NCBI GenBank assembly: GCA_003094535.1
Contig: NATV01000094.1
Coordinates: forward strand, 1-43,610
Length of the DNA: 43,610 bases
Reading direction: 5' to 3'
From: a gamma proteobacterium symbiont of Ctena orbiculata
Lineage (GTDB): Bacteria > Pseudomonadota > Gammaproteobacteria > Chromatiales > Chromatiaceae
Shown: positions 24,840 to 35,409 of the stretch, one piece after another
How positions within the stretch are numbered: position 1 is the first letter of the stretch
Layout of the letters: every line of letters begins with the position of its first letter
Made by a program: the position numbers and the translations under genes
Notes under the pieces: model-generated
The model's database searches: none
The model's input: only the letters and a program-made list of their open reading frames with translations
What the model was told of the DNA's origin: nothing

Positions 24840-27719
24840 ATGCCACGCTTTATACCTGGCCAGCGCTGGATCAGCGATAGCGAGTCTGAATTGGGTCTGG
24901 GTAGCATTGTCGAGACCCAGGGACGCACTGTCGCCATCCACTTTCCCGCGGTCGGTGAAGAAAGGGTCTATGCTCAGCAGGGCGCGCCCCTGACCCGCGT
25001 CATCTTTGATGTCGGCGACAGCATCGAGGGCCGCGACGGCAGTTCCCTGCTGGTGACCCGCGTGGTCGAGGAGAAGGGCTGCCTGATCTATCACGGAGAC
25101 GACAAGGAGGGCAGACGGGCGAGCCTGGCTGAGTCCGATCTCAGCGACTCCCTGCGCATCGATCAACCCCATCAGCGCATCTTCGCCGCTCAGATCGACC
25201 CTCCCCACTGGTTCAATCTGCGCTATCAGACCTTGCTGCAGCTAGGTCGCCAGCTGAAATCCCCGGTTCTCGGCCTGGGCGGGCCCAGAATCGATCTCAT
25301 CCCCCATCAGCTCTATATCGCCCACGAGGTGGCCAACCGGCCGAGTCCCCGGGTGCTTCTGGCCGACGAGGTGGGACTCGGCAAGACCATCGAGGCCTGC
25401 CTGATCCTGCATCATCAGCTGATGACCGGACGCACCAGCCGGGCCCTGATCCTGGTACCCGATCCGCTGGTCCATCAATGGCTGGTGGAGCTGCTGCGGC
25501 GCTTCAATCTCAGGTTCCGCGTCTTCGACGAGGAGACCTGTCAGGCCATTCAGGACTCGGGACAGGGTGACAATCCCTTCCATGCCGAACAGCTGGTGCT
25601 CTGCAGCCTCGATCTCTTCCACCACAATGCGCAGCGCCTCAGCCAGGCGCTGGAGGGCGGCTGGGATATGCTGATCGTGGACGAGGCGCACCACCTGACC
25701 TGGTCCGCCGAGGATCCCAGCGCGGAGTATCTGCTGGTCGAGGCCCTGGCGCTGAAGACCCCGGGAGTGCTGCTGTTGACGGCCACTCCCGAACAGCTGG
25801 GCCAGGCCGGACACTTTGCCCGCCTGCGGCTGCTCGATCCCGACCGCTACTATGACCTGCAGGCATTTATCGAGGAGGAGCGTCACTACCAGCCCGTGGC
25901 GGATGCGGTGGAGCACCTGCTGCGGCATAACAGGCTGGCGGAAGCGGCCGCGGCAAGCTTTCGGAAGATCCTCGACGAGGGAGAACAGCAGCCGCTGCAG
26001 ACCCTCCTCGAAGCGAGTGACGCCGACGAAGCAGAGCGAAATGAGGCCAGGGAGAGGCTCATCACCACGCTTCTGGATCGACACGGCACCGGTCGGGTAC
26101 TGTTCCGAAACACCCGTACCGGTGTCAGCGGCTTCCCCGAGCGGGAACTGCACAGCTACCCGCTGACACTGCCTGCATGCTACGAGGTGAGCCCGGCGAG
26201 CCCGAGTGATCTCCCGCCGGAGCTCTACCTGACACCCGAACGACTCCATGCCGATCGCGGCCTTCCCGCCTGGTGGCTCGAGGATCCAAGGGTAGCTTGG
26301 GTCATCGAGCGCTTGCGCGAGGATGTCACCAGGAAATACCTGTTGATCTGCGCCCATGCCCAGACCGCCATCGAGCTGCAGGAAGCGATCAGGGTACAGA
26401 CCGGTATCGGGGCCGCGCTGTTTCACGAACGCATGAGCATTATCGAGCGGGATCGGGCTGCCGCCTGGTTCGCCGATCCGGAGGGTGCGAGGCTGCTTAT
26501 CTGTTCCGAGATAGGCAGTGAGGGCCGCAACTTTCAGTTTGCCCACCACCTGATCCTCTTCGACCTCCCAATCGACCCGGATCTGCTGGAGCAGCGTATC
26601 GGTCGGCTCGACCGGATCGGTCAAAAAGAGCGGGTGCAGATTCACGTCCCTTATCTGGATCCAAGTCCGCAATCGATCCTGCTGCATTGGTACAGGGACG
26701 GTCTCGACGCCTTCAGCCACCCTGTTCCAGGCGCCCATGAACTGTTCAAGCAGCTCAGCCCGATACTCTGGGAGGCATTGGAGTCTGCGCCCGCGGAGAG
26801 CGGTCTCGAACAGCTGCTCGAACAGACGCGCCAGTTGCGAGCGACGACCCAGGAACGCCTGCTGCAGGGACGGGATCATCTGCTGGAACTGGGCGCATGC
26901 CGCGAGCCCACTGCTAGTTGGCTGGTCGACCAGCTGCTTCAACAGGACCGATCCCATCAACTGCGACACTATCTCGGTCAGCTGTTTGACAGTTACAACA
27001 TCGACACCGAGGAGCTGGGAGAGACGGGACTTGTCCTGCGCCCGGGGGAGCAGGTCATCGCCGGTCCGTTGCCCGGCCTGGCGGCGGAAGGCATGACCGC
27101 GACCTTCAGCCGTACCGACGCCCTGGCCCACGAGGAGCGCCAGCTGCTTACCTGGGAACATCCGCTGGTGAGCGGTGCCATGGAGCAGGTTATCGGTCAG
27201 CAGACAGGCAACAGTTCCGCGATCGCGATCAAGCACCCGAAACTCAAGCCGGGTCAACTCCTGCTTGAGTCTCTTTTCGTCGTCGAATGCCTGGCCCCGC
27301 GCAAGCTGCATGTCGCGCGTTTCCTGCCGCCGACGCTGATCCGCATCCTGCTCGACGCCGACGGCAAAAGATGGGATCACTCGATCGGCAGCGATGAACT
27401 GCTGGAGAATGCCCGGGGTTTGGAGACGCAGGCGATCCTGCCGGTTATCAACAGCTACAGAGAGCAGATACGAAAATTGAACCGGCTGGCGGAGGCCGCG
27501 GCACACAACAGCGTGGAGCCGGTTATACATAGCGCCCTCAACACCATGATGGCCCACTACACGGAAGAGATACAGCGCATGATGGCGCTGAAAAAACACA
27601 ACCCCGGCATTCGCGAGGAGGAGATCCGACTGATGCAGGAACAGGGCCTTGAGCTGCATAAACACCTGCAGGCCGCGAGGGTACGCCTCGATGCGGCGCG
27701 CCTGGTGATCTCCCTATAG
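24840..27719 (+). CDS. rapA: RNA polymerase-associated ATPase RapA (HepA)
   Basis: At 959 residues it is close to the usual RapA length of about 968. RapA is a Swi2/Snf2-type ATPase that binds core RNA polymerase and helps it recycle from stalled or post-termination complexes. The N-terminal Tudor-like region (PGQRWISDSESELGLGSI, about 6-110) is followed by the Walker A motif DEVGLGKT (176-183), DEAH (281-284), LLLTATPEQ (motif III), the C-terminal helicase lobe with GRNFQFAHHLILFDLP and QRIGRLDRIGQ, and the RapA C-terminal domain to the end. The gene converges on a GGDEF-EAL gene with only 11 bp between the stops. All ATPase motifs look intact. Confidence 0.97.
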   Translation: MPRFIPGQRWISDSESELGLGSIVETQGRTVAIHFPAVGEERVYAQQGAPLTRVIFDVGDSIEGRDGSSLLVTRVVEEKGCLIYHGDDKEGRRASLAESDLSDSLRIDQPHQRIFAAQIDPPHWFNLRYQTLLQLGRQLKSPVLGLGGPRIDLIPHQLYIAHEVANRPSPRVLLADEVGLGKTIEACLILHHQLMTGRTSRALILVPDPLVHQWLVELLRRFNLRFRVFDEETCQAIQDSGQGDNPFHAEQLVLCSLDLFHHNAQRLSQALEGGWDMLIVDEAHHLTWSAEDPSAEYLLVEALALKTPGVLLLTATPEQLGQAGHFARLRLLDPDRYYDLQAFIEEERHYQPVADAVEHLLRHNRLAEAAAASFRKILDEGEQQPLQTLLEASDADEAERNEARERLITTLLDRHGTGRVLFRNTRTGVSGFPERELHSYPLTLPACYEVSPASPSDLPPELYLTPERLHADRGLPAWWLEDPRVAWVIERLREDVTRKYLLICAHAQTAIELQEAIRVQTGIGAALFHERMSIIERDRAAAWFADPEGARLLICSEIGSEGRNFQFAHHLILFDLPIDPDLLEQRIGRLDRIGQKERVQIHVPYLDPSPQSILLHWYRDGLDAFSHPVPGAHELFKQLSPILWEALESAPAESGLEQLLEQTRQLRATTQERLLQGRDHLLELGACREPTASWLVDQLLQQDRSHQLRHYLGQLFDSYNIDTEELGETGLVLRPGEQVIAGPLPGLAAEGMTATFSRTDALAHEERQLLTWEHPLVSGAMEQVIGQQTGNSSAIAIKHPKLKPGQLLLESLFVVECLAPRKLHVARFLPPTLIRILLDADGKRWDHSIGSDELLENARGLETQAILPVINSYREQIRKLNRLAEAAAHNSVEPVIHSALNTMMAHYTEEIQRMMALKKHNPGIREEEIRLMQEQGLELHKHLQAARVRLDAARLVISL

Positions 27720-27730
27720 CGCGAAACCGG

Positions 27731-29866
27731 CTACAGGCTGCGCTCAGACTCCGATGCGAACAGCTGTTCGATGGGGAACGGCCGGCAGATACCGAACCCC
27801 TGAGCATAATCGATGCCTATATCCTGCAGGCGATGCAGGACCCTGTCGTTTTCCACAAACTCCGCAATGGTCTCCAGGCCCATGATGTGGCCGATCCGGT
27901 TGATTGCGTCCACCATCGAATCATCGATCGCGTTATCGAGCATCTCTTTGACGAATGCGCCGTCGATCTTCAGATACTCCACAGGCAAGTGTTTGAGATA
28001 ACCGAAGGATGAGAGACCGCTGCCGAAATCGTCGAGGGCGAATTCACAGCCGAAGCGCTGCAGTGTGCGCATGAAGTGCTCCGCGGACGTGAGGTTGGAG
28101 ATCGCCGCTGTCTCCGTGACCTCGAAACAGAGCATCCCCTTGGGAATTTCAGCACTCCGAATCCTCTCCAGAATTACCTGCAGGACCTCTTCGTCGCACA
28201 GGGAGTGGCCCGACAGATTGACAAAGTAGCGCCGCCCAGCGGCAAGGGAGTCATCCCTGTTGGCGACGATATAGCGGATCAGGCGATCGATCACCCAGCG
28301 ATCGATACTCGGCATCAGGTCAAAGCGTTCCGCCGCCGGGATAAAGGCACCGGGCAGAATCAGCTCTCCCGAATCGTCGAGCATACGGATCAACACCTCC
28401 ACATGCTCCGACGCTCCACTGCTGTTGATCGACTTGATCGGCTGCACAAAGAGGGTAAAACGGTCTTGGTCCAAGGCGCTGCGTATATGGGTTACCCATT
28501 TCGCCTCGCCATGTCGCTTGGCGGCGGGACTGCCGACCGGATCGTAGATGTGAACCTTGTTCCTGCCCTCATCCTTGGCGGAGAAACAGGCCGAGTCGGC
28601 ATGGCTCAGTATCTGCTCCAGGTCCTTGCTCTGCTTGTCGATGGGCACCATGCCGATACTGATGCTTTGGGAAAAGCTCTTCCCCCCGAATACAAAACGA
28701 AAACCCTGGACCGAGTGGCGTATGCTATCCGCGATGCGTTCGGCAGCCCGCATGGTACATTGGGAGAGCAGAATGCCGAACTCGTCCCCACCCAGCCTGG
28801 CCAACAGGTCGCTGTTGCGGATGGAGCGTTTGATCAGGCTGGCCAGCTGCCGCAACAACTCATCCCCGGCGGCATGACCGCAGTTGTCATTGACGATTTT
28901 GAAACGATCCACATCGAGATAGAGCAGGCAGTGTTCGCCACCCTCGATCGCTGTCTGTTCCAGCAGTCTTGTCAATTGACGATCGAACTCGGTTCGATTG
29001 TAGAGCCGGGTGACCGGATCGTGGCTTGACTGCCAACTCAGCTGTGCAGCCAGCTTGCGCGATTGACTTGTGTCCTTGAACACCAGCACCAGACTCTCCA
29101 GCTCCCCCGTTTCATTCTTGAGCCTGGTAATCGACTGCTGGATCGGCAGACTCGGTCCTTCTCTGTGTTTCAGCATTAACTGCCTGCCTTCGCCCTGGAT
29201 GATCATATCCAGGGTGAGTGGGCTCTTTTCCGACCCTGACTCATCGAAAACCCGATAGACCTCTGTCAATCGACGTCCCGCCATCAGCCGGCTCTGATAG
29301 CCGGTCATGCCTTCGGCGGCCAGGTTGGCAAACTCAACCCTGCCGCCGGCATCGAGCAGGATGACCGCGTCTTCCACCGATGAGAGCATCGCCCGTGTCC
29401 GCTGGTCCGCCATGCCGATGGCCTGCAGCTGCTCCTGTTTAGCCAGTTTGTCATCGATTTCGCAGACCTGCACCAGGCAGAAACCCGGATGCATCGCCAG
29501 TGGCTTGACGCTTAAGCGGATAAACCGATTCTCGTCGATATTGAAGAGGTGGCGGGCATTATCCAGGGAGAAATAGGTCTGCAGGGCACCATCGGCCCCG
29601 TTTGCATGAACCGCGGTCATGACCATTTTTGAGAAGCGCGGTCCGGCCAGTTGCGGAATCAGCTCCTCAAGGGGACGTAACAGCGCCTCTTGATCCGTCT
29701 TCCCGGTGGTGTCCGCAAGATGCCGATTCCAGGCCACGATCTGCCGTTGCGCATTCAGGAGGCAGAGGCCGACGTCACAAGCCTCGATCACTTCCTGCAG
29801 ATTCACCAGGTCATGCTGGGAAAAATCCCCCGATTGAGGTGGTCCTGTTAACCCCTTCACCCGCAC
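27731..29866 (-). CDS. PAS-PAS-GGDEF-EAL c-di-GMP protein
   Basis: The 711-residue protein starts at GTG 29866 after AGAGGT. The order is a PAS domain (about 25-140), a second PAS (about 155-270), GGDEF (280-440) and EAL (460-705). GGDEF is intact at 359-363, with an RxxD inhibitory site RNSD (350-353). The EAL domain has EVL at 490-492, VNLSG, CFEVTET, ALDDFGSG, YLKIDGAF, an EF-VEN segment with the late Glu, and QGFG, so the metal and catalytic residues look complete. It is thus a candidate bifunctional enzyme, with phosphodiesterase activity more secure than in the protein at the window's start. There are no membrane helices; PAS signals are probably cytosolic (redox, haem or small ligand). 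Confidence 0.93.
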   Translation of the reverse strand: MRVKGLTGPPQSGDFSQHDLVNLQEVIEACDVGLCLLNAQRQIVAWNRHLADTTGKTDQEALLRPLEELIPQLAGPRFSKMVMTAVHANGADGALQTYFSLDNARHLFNIDENRFIRLSVKPLAMHPGFCLVQVCEIDDKLAKQEQLQAIGMADQRTRAMLSSVEDAVILLDAGGRVEFANLAAEGMTGYQSRLMAGRRLTEVYRVFDESGSEKSPLTLDMIIQGEGRQLMLKHREGPSLPIQQSITRLKNETGELESLVLVFKDTSQSRKLAAQLSWQSSHDPVTRLYNRTEFDRQLTRLLEQTAIEGGEHCLLYLDVDRFKIVNDNCGHAAGDELLRQLASLIKRSIRNSDLLARLGGDEFGILLSQCTMRAAERIADSIRHSVQGFRFVFGGKSFSQSISIGMVPIDKQSKDLEQILSHADSACFSAKDEGRNKVHIYDPVGSPAAKRHGEAKWVTHIRSALDQDRFTLFVQPIKSINSSGASEHVEVLIRMLDDSGELILPGAFIPAAERFDLMPSIDRWVIDRLIRYIVANRDDSLAAGRRYFVNLSGHSLCDEEVLQVILERIRSAEIPKGMLCFEVTETAAISNLTSAEHFMRTLQRFGCEFALDDFGSGLSSFGYLKHLPVEYLKIDGAFVKEMLDNAIDDSMVDAINRIGHIMGLETIAEFVENDRVLHRLQDIGIDYAQGFGICRPFPIEQLFASESERSL

Positions 29867-30272
29867 TGCAATACCTCTTGAATTAACCCCGACTGAAAAA
29901 AAGATGATCGATCAGTCAACTGCTGATCGTTCACAGCGCTAGGCCATCCGTTCCTTGCAGCATTTGTGGTAGGTGGGCAGATTGAGCGCTTGGAAGTGCC
30001 GACTCATAATTCTCTGCGCGCACACACATCTACCCAAAAGCAGATAGATTACCTACAGGGTCGGCCAACCTATGCAAGAACTTTAGGCCAAATTAACACT
30101 GATCTGAAAATCAAGCGTTTCATCTTTTACCCAATTGACACAGCCACCAAATCAACGAGCCCCTTTAAGTTTTGAGTTATGAGTTATGAGTGTTGAGTGT
30201 GGAAAACGCGACATGCGGTCAAGGAGAGTCAAGTGTTGCCCAGGTAACTCAACACAAAAAACTCAAAACTTG
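29867..30272. other. Intergenic region upstream of the GGDEF-EAL gene, downstream of rsuA
   Basis: The 406 bases hold no credible gene. The left part must hold the promoter for the minus-strand GGDEF-EAL gene. The right third is taken up by the inverted-repeat element described separately. The only longer open frame is repeat-derived. Confidence 0.5.
30167..30271. repeat. Intergenic element with AT-rich inverted arms (copy 2)
   Basis: AAGTTTTGAGTT (30167-30178) is the exact inverse of AACTCAAAACTT (30260-30271), and GTGTTGAGT (30190-30198) of ACTCAACAC (30247-30255). The left arm is extended by tandem GAGTTAT units. The core is about 48 bp. It ends two bases before the rsuA stop codon, so in the rsuA transcript it would form a long 3' hairpin. 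Confidence 0.65.
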
Positions 30273-30965
30273 TCAAAACAGCGCGATCTCTTGTGGCAGC
30301 AGCGGTCGATAGGTGCCTGGCTCAAGGGATTGATCGAGGTGCAGGTCACCGATCGACTCTCTATGCAGTTCCACCACGCGGTTTCCGAGTGCCGCAAACA
30401 TGCGTTTCACCTGGTGATATCTGCCTTCGCTGATGGTCAGACGCAGCTTATTCGCCGAGAGCCTTTCCACCGATGCCGGTCTTGTCGGTCTGCTCTCGCC
30501 CCTGAGCATTAGACCGGCAGCCAGTCGGGATGCCTGTTCCGCCCCCAGGGGCTCGGCGAGGGTGACCAGATAGCACTTGCGGCAGTGCTTCGACGGTGCG
30601 GTGATTCGGTGCGACCACTGGCCGTCGTCGGTGATCAACACCAAGCCGGTGGTATCGATGTCGAGTCGTCCCGCGATATGGAGCCTCGAACGCCCCGCAA
30701 CATCGAACAGATCCAGCACTGTTCTCTGGCTGGGATCACGAGTGGCGCATACCACGCCCGGGGGCTTATTGAGCATGTAATAGCGCGGCAACGGGGGCGC
30801 TACCGGAACGCCATCGAGGGTCACCCTTGCATCCAGGGGGATCTGGGTGGCCCCCTGCTTCACGGTCTCGCCATCCACCGTCACCCGTCCGCCACGCAGC
30901 ACTTGCCGGGCCTGGGAACGGGTCAGAGAGGTGGTGTTGCTCAGATAGCGGTCCAGGCGGAGCAT
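30273..30965 (-). CDS. rsuA: 16S rRNA pseudouridine(516) synthase
   Basis: The 230-residue protein has an N-terminal S4 RNA-binding domain (RLDRYLSNTTSLTRSQARQVLRGGRVTVDG) and the RsuA-type catalytic domain. The catalytic Asp lies in GRLDIDTTGLVLITDDGQWSHRI. The segments LRLTISEGRYHQVKRMFAALGNRVVELHRESIG and PGTYRPL match RsuA better than RluE, RluF or RluB. It isomerises U516 of 16S rRNA during small-subunit assembly. It has inverted-repeat elements on both flanks. No clear ribosome site precedes ATG 30965; the upstream sequence is AT-rich element arm. Confidence 0.93.
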   Translation of the reverse strand: MLRLDRYLSNTTSLTRSQARQVLRGGRVTVDGETVKQGATQIPLDARVTLDGVPVAPPLPRYYMLNKPPGVVCATRDPSQRTVLDLFDVAGRSRLHIAGRLDIDTTGLVLITDDGQWSHRITAPSKHCRKCYLVTLAEPLGAEQASRLAAGLMLRGESRPTRPASVERLSANKLRLTISEGRYHQVKRMFAALGNRVVELHRESIGDLHLDQSLEPGTYRPLLPQEIALF

Positions 30966-30970
30966 TTGTT

Positions 30971-31213
30971 AATTTTGAATGTTGAATTATTTGGATTCGC
31001 TTTGCTCACATCCTGTCGTGATCCCCCTCTCCCCGGCCCTTTCCCGCAAGGGGAGAGGAAATGCACGGAAGAGACAGAGGAGTTGACCGTCAGCTTGTTT
31101 CTAAAACCTGACAAGAAGCACTCGATGCACTTGTAAAGAACTTCACCTCTCCCTTGCGGGAGAGGGGGATCCAAACAAGCATGCGGCCTGCCGCATACAA
31201 CCAATTCAAAATT
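30971..31213. repeat. Intergenic element with nested inverted repeats between rsuA and thiC (copy 3)
   Basis: Outer arms AATTTTGAAT (30971-30980) and ATTCAAAATT (31204-31213) are AT-rich. Inner arms GATCCCCCTCTCC (31020-31032) and GGAGAGGGGGATC (31159-31171) are a 13-bp perfect inverse pair. Two local hairpins lie inside: CCTCTCCCC with GGGGAGAGG (31026-31058) and CCTCTCCC with GGGAGAGG (31146-31165). It fills the 254-bp gap between rsuA and thiC. It encodes no credible protein and looks like a non-autonomous palindromic genomic repeat. Confidence 0.7.
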
Positions 31214-31219
31214 CATAAT

Positions 31220-33243
<2,024 letters not shown>

Positions 33244-33256
33244 TGTCAATAACCGC

Positions 33257-33284
33257 AGTATACCCCGATTTTATCCGCGACCAA
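33257..33284 (-). promoter_or_regulatory. Predicted sigma70-type promoter of thiC
   Basis: On the minus strand TTGGTC (33284-33279), a 16-base spacer and TATACT (33262-33257) form a good -35/-10 pair. The start of transcription would fall just before the riboswitch aptamer, exactly as required. Confidence 0.7.
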
Positions 33285-33362
33285 CCAGTAACCTGAGCGC
33301 CCAGTTCGGGATCAGCGGAGGAGAGGATCGCAACCCGGGATCTCCATCGCGCCAAGAGTACG

Positions 33363-33382
33363 GATTTAATGATCATTAAATC
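33363..33382. promoter_or_regulatory. 20-bp perfect palindrome between thiC and the PIMT-like gene
   Basis: GATTTAATGATCATTAAATC is self-complementary over all 20 bases. It is about 80 bp upstream of the thiC -35 box and about 200 bp before the ATG at 33580. Such long even palindromes are typical of dimeric repressor operators. No regulator gene is adjacent, so the binding protein is unknown. The rest of the 33,110-33,579 gap holds the riboswitch and promoter and no gene. Confidence 0.5.
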
Positions 33383-33579
33383 AATGTGTTACAGATATCC
33401 ACCTCCCCACGATATCCCCACTCAGCGGATAGCGGGGGAAAATATACCCCAGCACAGGAGCGGAATCTCCTCCTGTCAACGCCGCTACACGCCGCGGAGA
33501 ATCTTGCCCGGAAGAGACAAAATCCGTAGTCTTAGCTTTCTGCCCTATCAATAACCACAATCAACACCAGGAAATTTCA

Positions 33580-34248
33580 ATGATGGCAAGCAGCTCCGAA
33601 AAAGCGCGTCACAACATGGTTGAACAACAGATCCGCCCCTGGGAGGTCCTCGACCAGCGCGTCCTCTCTTTGATGGAATCCCTACCCAGAGAGCAGTTTG
33701 TTCCGGAGCAGTACCAGGACCTTGCCTATGCCGATATCGAGATACCCATCGGGCGGGACCAGCATATGATGTTTCCCCGTATCGAAGCCAAATTAATGCA
33801 GGCACTGGCTATACGGCCCACCGACAAGGTGTTGGAGGTAGGCACCGGCAGCGGCTACCTTACCGCCTGTCTGGCCAACCTGGCTCAACAGGTAGTCTCC
33901 ATCGATATCAACAGTGAATTCACCGACCGGGCAAAACAGCGACTCGAAGAGCAGGGCATCGGGAATGTAACCCTCTTGACCGGTGACGCCCTCGCCGCTC
34001 CAATCGAGGAGGCGCCGTTTGACGCCATCGCGGTAACAGGCTCCCTGCCTACCAGCCAACAGGCGGAGATCTTTCGCCAACAGCTGAACCAGGACGGACG
34101 CCTGTTTGTTGTCATCGGGACAGCACCGGTGATGGAGTGCGTGCTGATCACAAGGCATGCTGACAAAGTGTTCCAGGAAGAGAGCATCCTCGAAACGGAG
34201 CTGGCGCCTTTGATCAACGCCCCGGCACCCGTGGAGTTTGAGTTTTAA
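33580..34248 (+). CDS. PIMT-like SAM-dependent methyltransferase
   Basis: The 222-residue protein aligns by eye with protein-L-isoaspartate O-methyltransferases: PREQFVPEQYQDLAYADIEIPIG, then the SAM loop VLEVGTGSGYLTACLA (about 84-99) and VVSIDINSEF. However, the PIMT substrate motif, normally T-I-S-Q-P, reads HMMFP here. I therefore call it a PIMT-fold methyltransferase rather than a proven repair enzyme; many proteobacteria carry such a divergent copy annotated as Pcm. The start is the first of two tandem ATG codons after AGGAAA. It is followed by an isochorismatase-like gene 71 bp downstream. Confidence 0.85.
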   Translation: MMASSSEKARHNMVEQQIRPWEVLDQRVLSLMESLPREQFVPEQYQDLAYADIEIPIGRDQHMMFPRIEAKLMQALAIRPTDKVLEVGTGSGYLTACLANLAQQVVSIDINSEFTDRAKQRLEEQGIGNVTLLTGDALAAPIEEAPFDAIAVTGSLPTSQQAEIFRQQLNQDGRLFVVIGTAPVMECVLITRHADKVFQEESILETELAPLINAPAPVEFEF

Positions 34249-34319
34249 TCCGATAGCCTGTTGCTGCTCCCCGGTTACCTTTCGCAGCACAGCGAATAAC
34301 TACAAGAGTGAGGGAGATC

Positions 34320-34898
34320 ATGTCTATAAGCAAGTGTGCACTGCCGCTGACGCACGCCAATAGCAGTCAGCTTTTGATCGTCAACACCCAGGAACGGCTT
34401 ACCAAGGCGATGCCAAAGCCCGACCTTGATCAGATGGTGACGAATATCATCAGACTCAGTCAGGCTGCGAGTCAACTCGGCGTACCTATCATCCTGTCTG
34501 AACACTACGGCAAGGGATTGGGAAACACGCTGCCGGAAATCGCCCAACACCTGCCCCCCCATACCAAGGCAAAAGACAAACTGACCTTTTCCTGCTGTAC
34601 CGCCCCCGGTTTCGAGGAGGAACTGGCGGAAAACGGGAATCGTAAACAGATCGTGATCGTCGGTCTTGAAGCGCATATCTGCGTTTTGCAAACCGCCTCC
34701 GGTCTGCAGCAGTGGGGCTACCAGGTCTTTGTAGTTGAAGATGCCGTCTCTTCCCGAAATCCCCTGCACCGGAAAAATGCAATCAAACGCATGGGCCTCA
34801 GCGAGGTGCAGATCACCAACAGCGAATCCGTTGTATTTGAATGGATGGGTGACGCAAACCACCCGAAATTCAAAGAGGTCTCTCAGCTCTTCCGCTGA
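34320..34898 (+). CDS. Isochorismatase-like (cysteine hydrolase fold) protein
   Basis: ATG 34320 follows GAGGGAG; an upstream in-frame GTG (34308) is less likely. The 192-residue product has the isochorismatase-type fold, close to the ISOC/YcaC group. The general Lys is in KDKLTFSC and the nucleophile Cys in GLEAHICVLQTA. At the first active-site position the motif is IVNTQERL, with Asn (AAC, 34383-34385) where the family has Asp (VDxQ), so the Asp-Lys-Cys triad is incomplete. It could be inactive, or use a changed mechanism. It ends 43 bp from the convergent gene's stop. Confidence 0.82.
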   Translation: MSISKCALPLTHANSSQLLIVNTQERLTKAMPKPDLDQMVTNIIRLSQAASQLGVPIILSEHYGKGLGNTLPEIAQHLPPHTKAKDKLTFSCCTAPGFEEELAENGNRKQIVIVGLEAHICVLQTASGLQQWGYQVFVVEDAVSSRNPLHRKNAIKRMGLSEVQITNSESVVFEWMGDANHPKFKEVSQLFR

Positions 34899-34941
34899 AG
34901 ATCACAGCTACGCGAACGGGGAGTGAGCGCGTAGCATGGGA

Positions 34942-35409
34942 TCAACCGTCCTGAACCCGGGGGTTTTTCCTGAGCCGCCGTTCAAGCCGGTCCGCTATCA
35001 GATCGTAACCTCTAAAGCGCAGTTCCGCGATCTCGGCACTGCGTTCGTAGATACGGTTCAATCGGCTCAGGGTCTGGCGTGCATGGGGGACGAGTCCCTT
35101 GTTGAACAGCGCCTCGGCAAGGCCTATATGGATTCGATAGGAGTCAATATAGGCGATGTTCTCTCCTGCTCTCAGATTGTGCAGACTCTGTTCGAAGTCG
35201 ATATATTTTTCTACCCTGCGAATATGGTTTGCCCGATTGAAAAAGAGATCGGCTACTTCAATAACCTGACAGCTTTGCGCTATCGAGAGCAGTGTTTCGA
35301 CATTGTAGTCTTCATAGGCATTCGGCTGCTGGCATGCAAAATGTTCACCTGCCGCCTGCAGGGCGCTCGAGAACAGTAATAACAGTGCGCCTATAATCCT
35401 TGGATACAT
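34942..35409 (-). CDS. Hypothetical secreted helical-repeat protein
   Basis: ATG 35409 (after GGTGAAG; an upstream GTG at 35415 also reads) gives 155 residues. Residues 1-20 are a signal peptide (IIGALLLLFSSALQAAG). The mature part is helical with TPR/Sel1-like periodicity (VETLLSIAQSCQVIEVADLFFNRA, GLAEALFNKGLVPHARQTLSRLNRIYERSAEIAELRFRGYDLI). Two Cys (in HFACQQ and AQSCQV) could form a disulfide. I do not recognise the family. The opposite strand also has a long open frame, but the minus-strand reading has the signal peptide and ordered helices. Confidence 0.65.
   Translation of the reverse strand: MYPRIIGALLLLFSSALQAAGEHFACQQPNAYEDYNVETLLSIAQSCQVIEVADLFFNRANHIRRVEKYIDFEQSLHNLRAGENIAYIDSYRIHIGLAEALFNKGLVPHARQTLSRLNRIYERSAEIAELRFRGYDLIADRLERRLRKNPRVQDG

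Noticed and set aside
25242-27665. Very long minus-strand open frame (over 800 codons) opposite rapA
   Set aside because: It is a mirror of a GC-rich coding gene; rapA has every ATPase motif in the plus frame, and the minus translation shows no domain.
31020-31171. Possible CRISPR-like or tandem repeat between rsuA and thiC
   Set aside because: The repeats are inverted, only two, and form hairpins; there is no regular spacer pattern.
34936-35379. Plus-strand open frame opposite the secreted helical protein
   Set aside because: It has no signal or helical order, and the minus-strand frame has both; kept in mind because neither has a known homologue.
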